NCBI GenBank assembly: GCA_021816565.1
Contig: JAKAXN010000111.1
Coordinates: 1-11,814 of the forward strand
Reading direction: 5' to 3'
Length of the DNA: 11,814 nt
From: Actinomycetes bacterium
GTDB taxonomy: Bacteria; Actinomycetota; Acidimicrobiia; Acidimicrobiales; Palsa-688
The notes under the pieces: generated by a model
What the model was told of the DNA's origin: nothing
Databases searched by the model: none
The model's input: the letters and a program-made list of their open reading frames with translations, nothing else
Made by a program: the position numbers and the translations under genes
In this document: one piece after another, positions 11,387 through 11,814 of the stretch
How the letters are laid out: every line of letters begins with the position of its first letter
Numbering within the stretch: position 1 is the stretch's first letter

Positions 11387-11814
11387 ATGGCGTCGCAGCC
11401 TCTGTGGCAACCGTCCCCCTCGCGCCGGGAGCGGTCCCGGCTGGCCCGGTTCCTGGCCGGCGCCGGTTTCGGCTCCCCCGACCCCAACGGCCCCGACCCC
11501 TACGACGAGGCGTGGGCCTGGTCGGTGGGTGCCGCTACGGCCGGGGCGTTCTGGGAGCGGGTGGCCGACGAGTTCGCGCTCCCGTGGCACGACCGGGCCG
11601 CGGCGCCGATCGTCGAGGACCCGGCGTCGGTCACCGGGGTCCGGTGGTTCCCGGGCGCCACCCTCAACTACGCGGAGATGGCGCTCGACTTCCCGCCGGA
11701 GAGGGCCGACCAGCCGGCGGTGCTGGCCCGGTCCCAGACCCGCCCGGACCGGGATCTCACCTGGGCTGATCTGCGGGACCTGGTGGGGCGGGTCCGGGCC
11801 GGCCTGGTCCGGGC
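11387..11814 (+). CDS. acetoacetyl-CoA synthetase-like acyl-CoA ligase, N-terminal part
   Basis: The first 142 codons of a gene that runs off the window end. The N-terminus (LWQPSPSRRERSRLARFLAG), AFWERVADEF and the block VRWFPGATLNYAEMAL match the N-terminal domain of the acetyl/acetoacetyl-CoA synthetase group of AMP-forming ligases. The 'WFPGA.LNYAE' form points to acetoacetyl-CoA synthetase rather than acetyl-CoA synthetase. It would activate acetoacetate (or a related short acid) to its CoA ester with ATP. The catalytic core is outside the window. ATG at 11387 has AGGA eight bases upstream. An ATG at 11378 overlapping the larC stop is possible but has a poorly spaced ribosome site. It reads as the third gene of the larBC operon. 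Confidence 0.88.
   Translation, partial: MASQPLWQPSPSRRERSRLARFLAGAGFGSPDPNGPDPYDEAWAWSVGAATAGAFWERVADEFALPWHDRAAAPIVEDPASVTGVRWFPGATLNYAEMALDFPPERADQPAVLARSQTRPDRDLTWADLRDLVGRVRAGLVR

Noticed and set aside
1..11814. CRISPR array or tandem repeat locus
   Set aside because: No regularly spaced repeats were seen apart from the single 9-mer pair at 1525-1544.

Overview
The window is high-GC DNA with strong G/C at codon third positions. Its gene complement suggests an actinobacterium, possibly of the Acidimicrobiia: LarB/LarC, a nitroreductase, an acetoacetyl-CoA synthetase, and several promoters that look leaderless, with a TANNNT -10 box 6-11 nt before the start codon. The lineage is inferred from gene style; no marker gene fixes it. 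No stretch over 300 bases lacks a gene.

Layout. (1) 1-1595 is one end of an integrated mobile element. It holds the tail of an IS3-type transposase (+) and a complete tyrosine recombinase (-), lying against the 3' end of a tRNA-Ser(UGA) gene (1596-1680, -). The gap between integrase and tRNA carries a 9-bp direct repeat, a candidate integrase arm site. The rest of the element lies before base 1. (2) 1681-4254 holds chromosomal genes of unclear role: a four-helix membrane protein built from two similar halves (-), a divergent beta-propeller lipoprotein (+), and a small unrecognised protein (-). (3) 4374-7732 is a signalling operon (-): a receiver-EAL protein (c-di-GMP phosphodiesterase type) translationally coupled to a membrane hybrid histidine kinase. 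A perfect 26-bp palindrome at 7763-7788 lies in front of it. Its GGGAC-4-GTCCC core resembles the DosR/DevR box of hypoxia and redox control in actinobacteria, centred about 43 bp before a plausible leaderless start. (4) 7811-9419 is a two-gene operon (-): prephenate dehydratase (phenylalanine synthesis), then a nitroreductase starting one base after its stop. (5) 9442-11814 is a divergent operon (+): larB, larC (4-base overlap) and the start of an acetoacetyl-CoA synthetase-like gene. LarB and LarC make the nickel-pincer nucleotide cofactor used by LarA-type racemases. No larA or larE is visible here.

The most promising observation is the DosR-like operator in front of the c-di-GMP/hybrid kinase pair. 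It suggests that a redox or oxygen regulator controls second-messenger turnover. Others of interest are two mutually exclusive hairpins between the kinase and the small unknown gene, and the duplicated membrane protein. All functions are inferred from reading the translated sequence by eye; no database search was possible.
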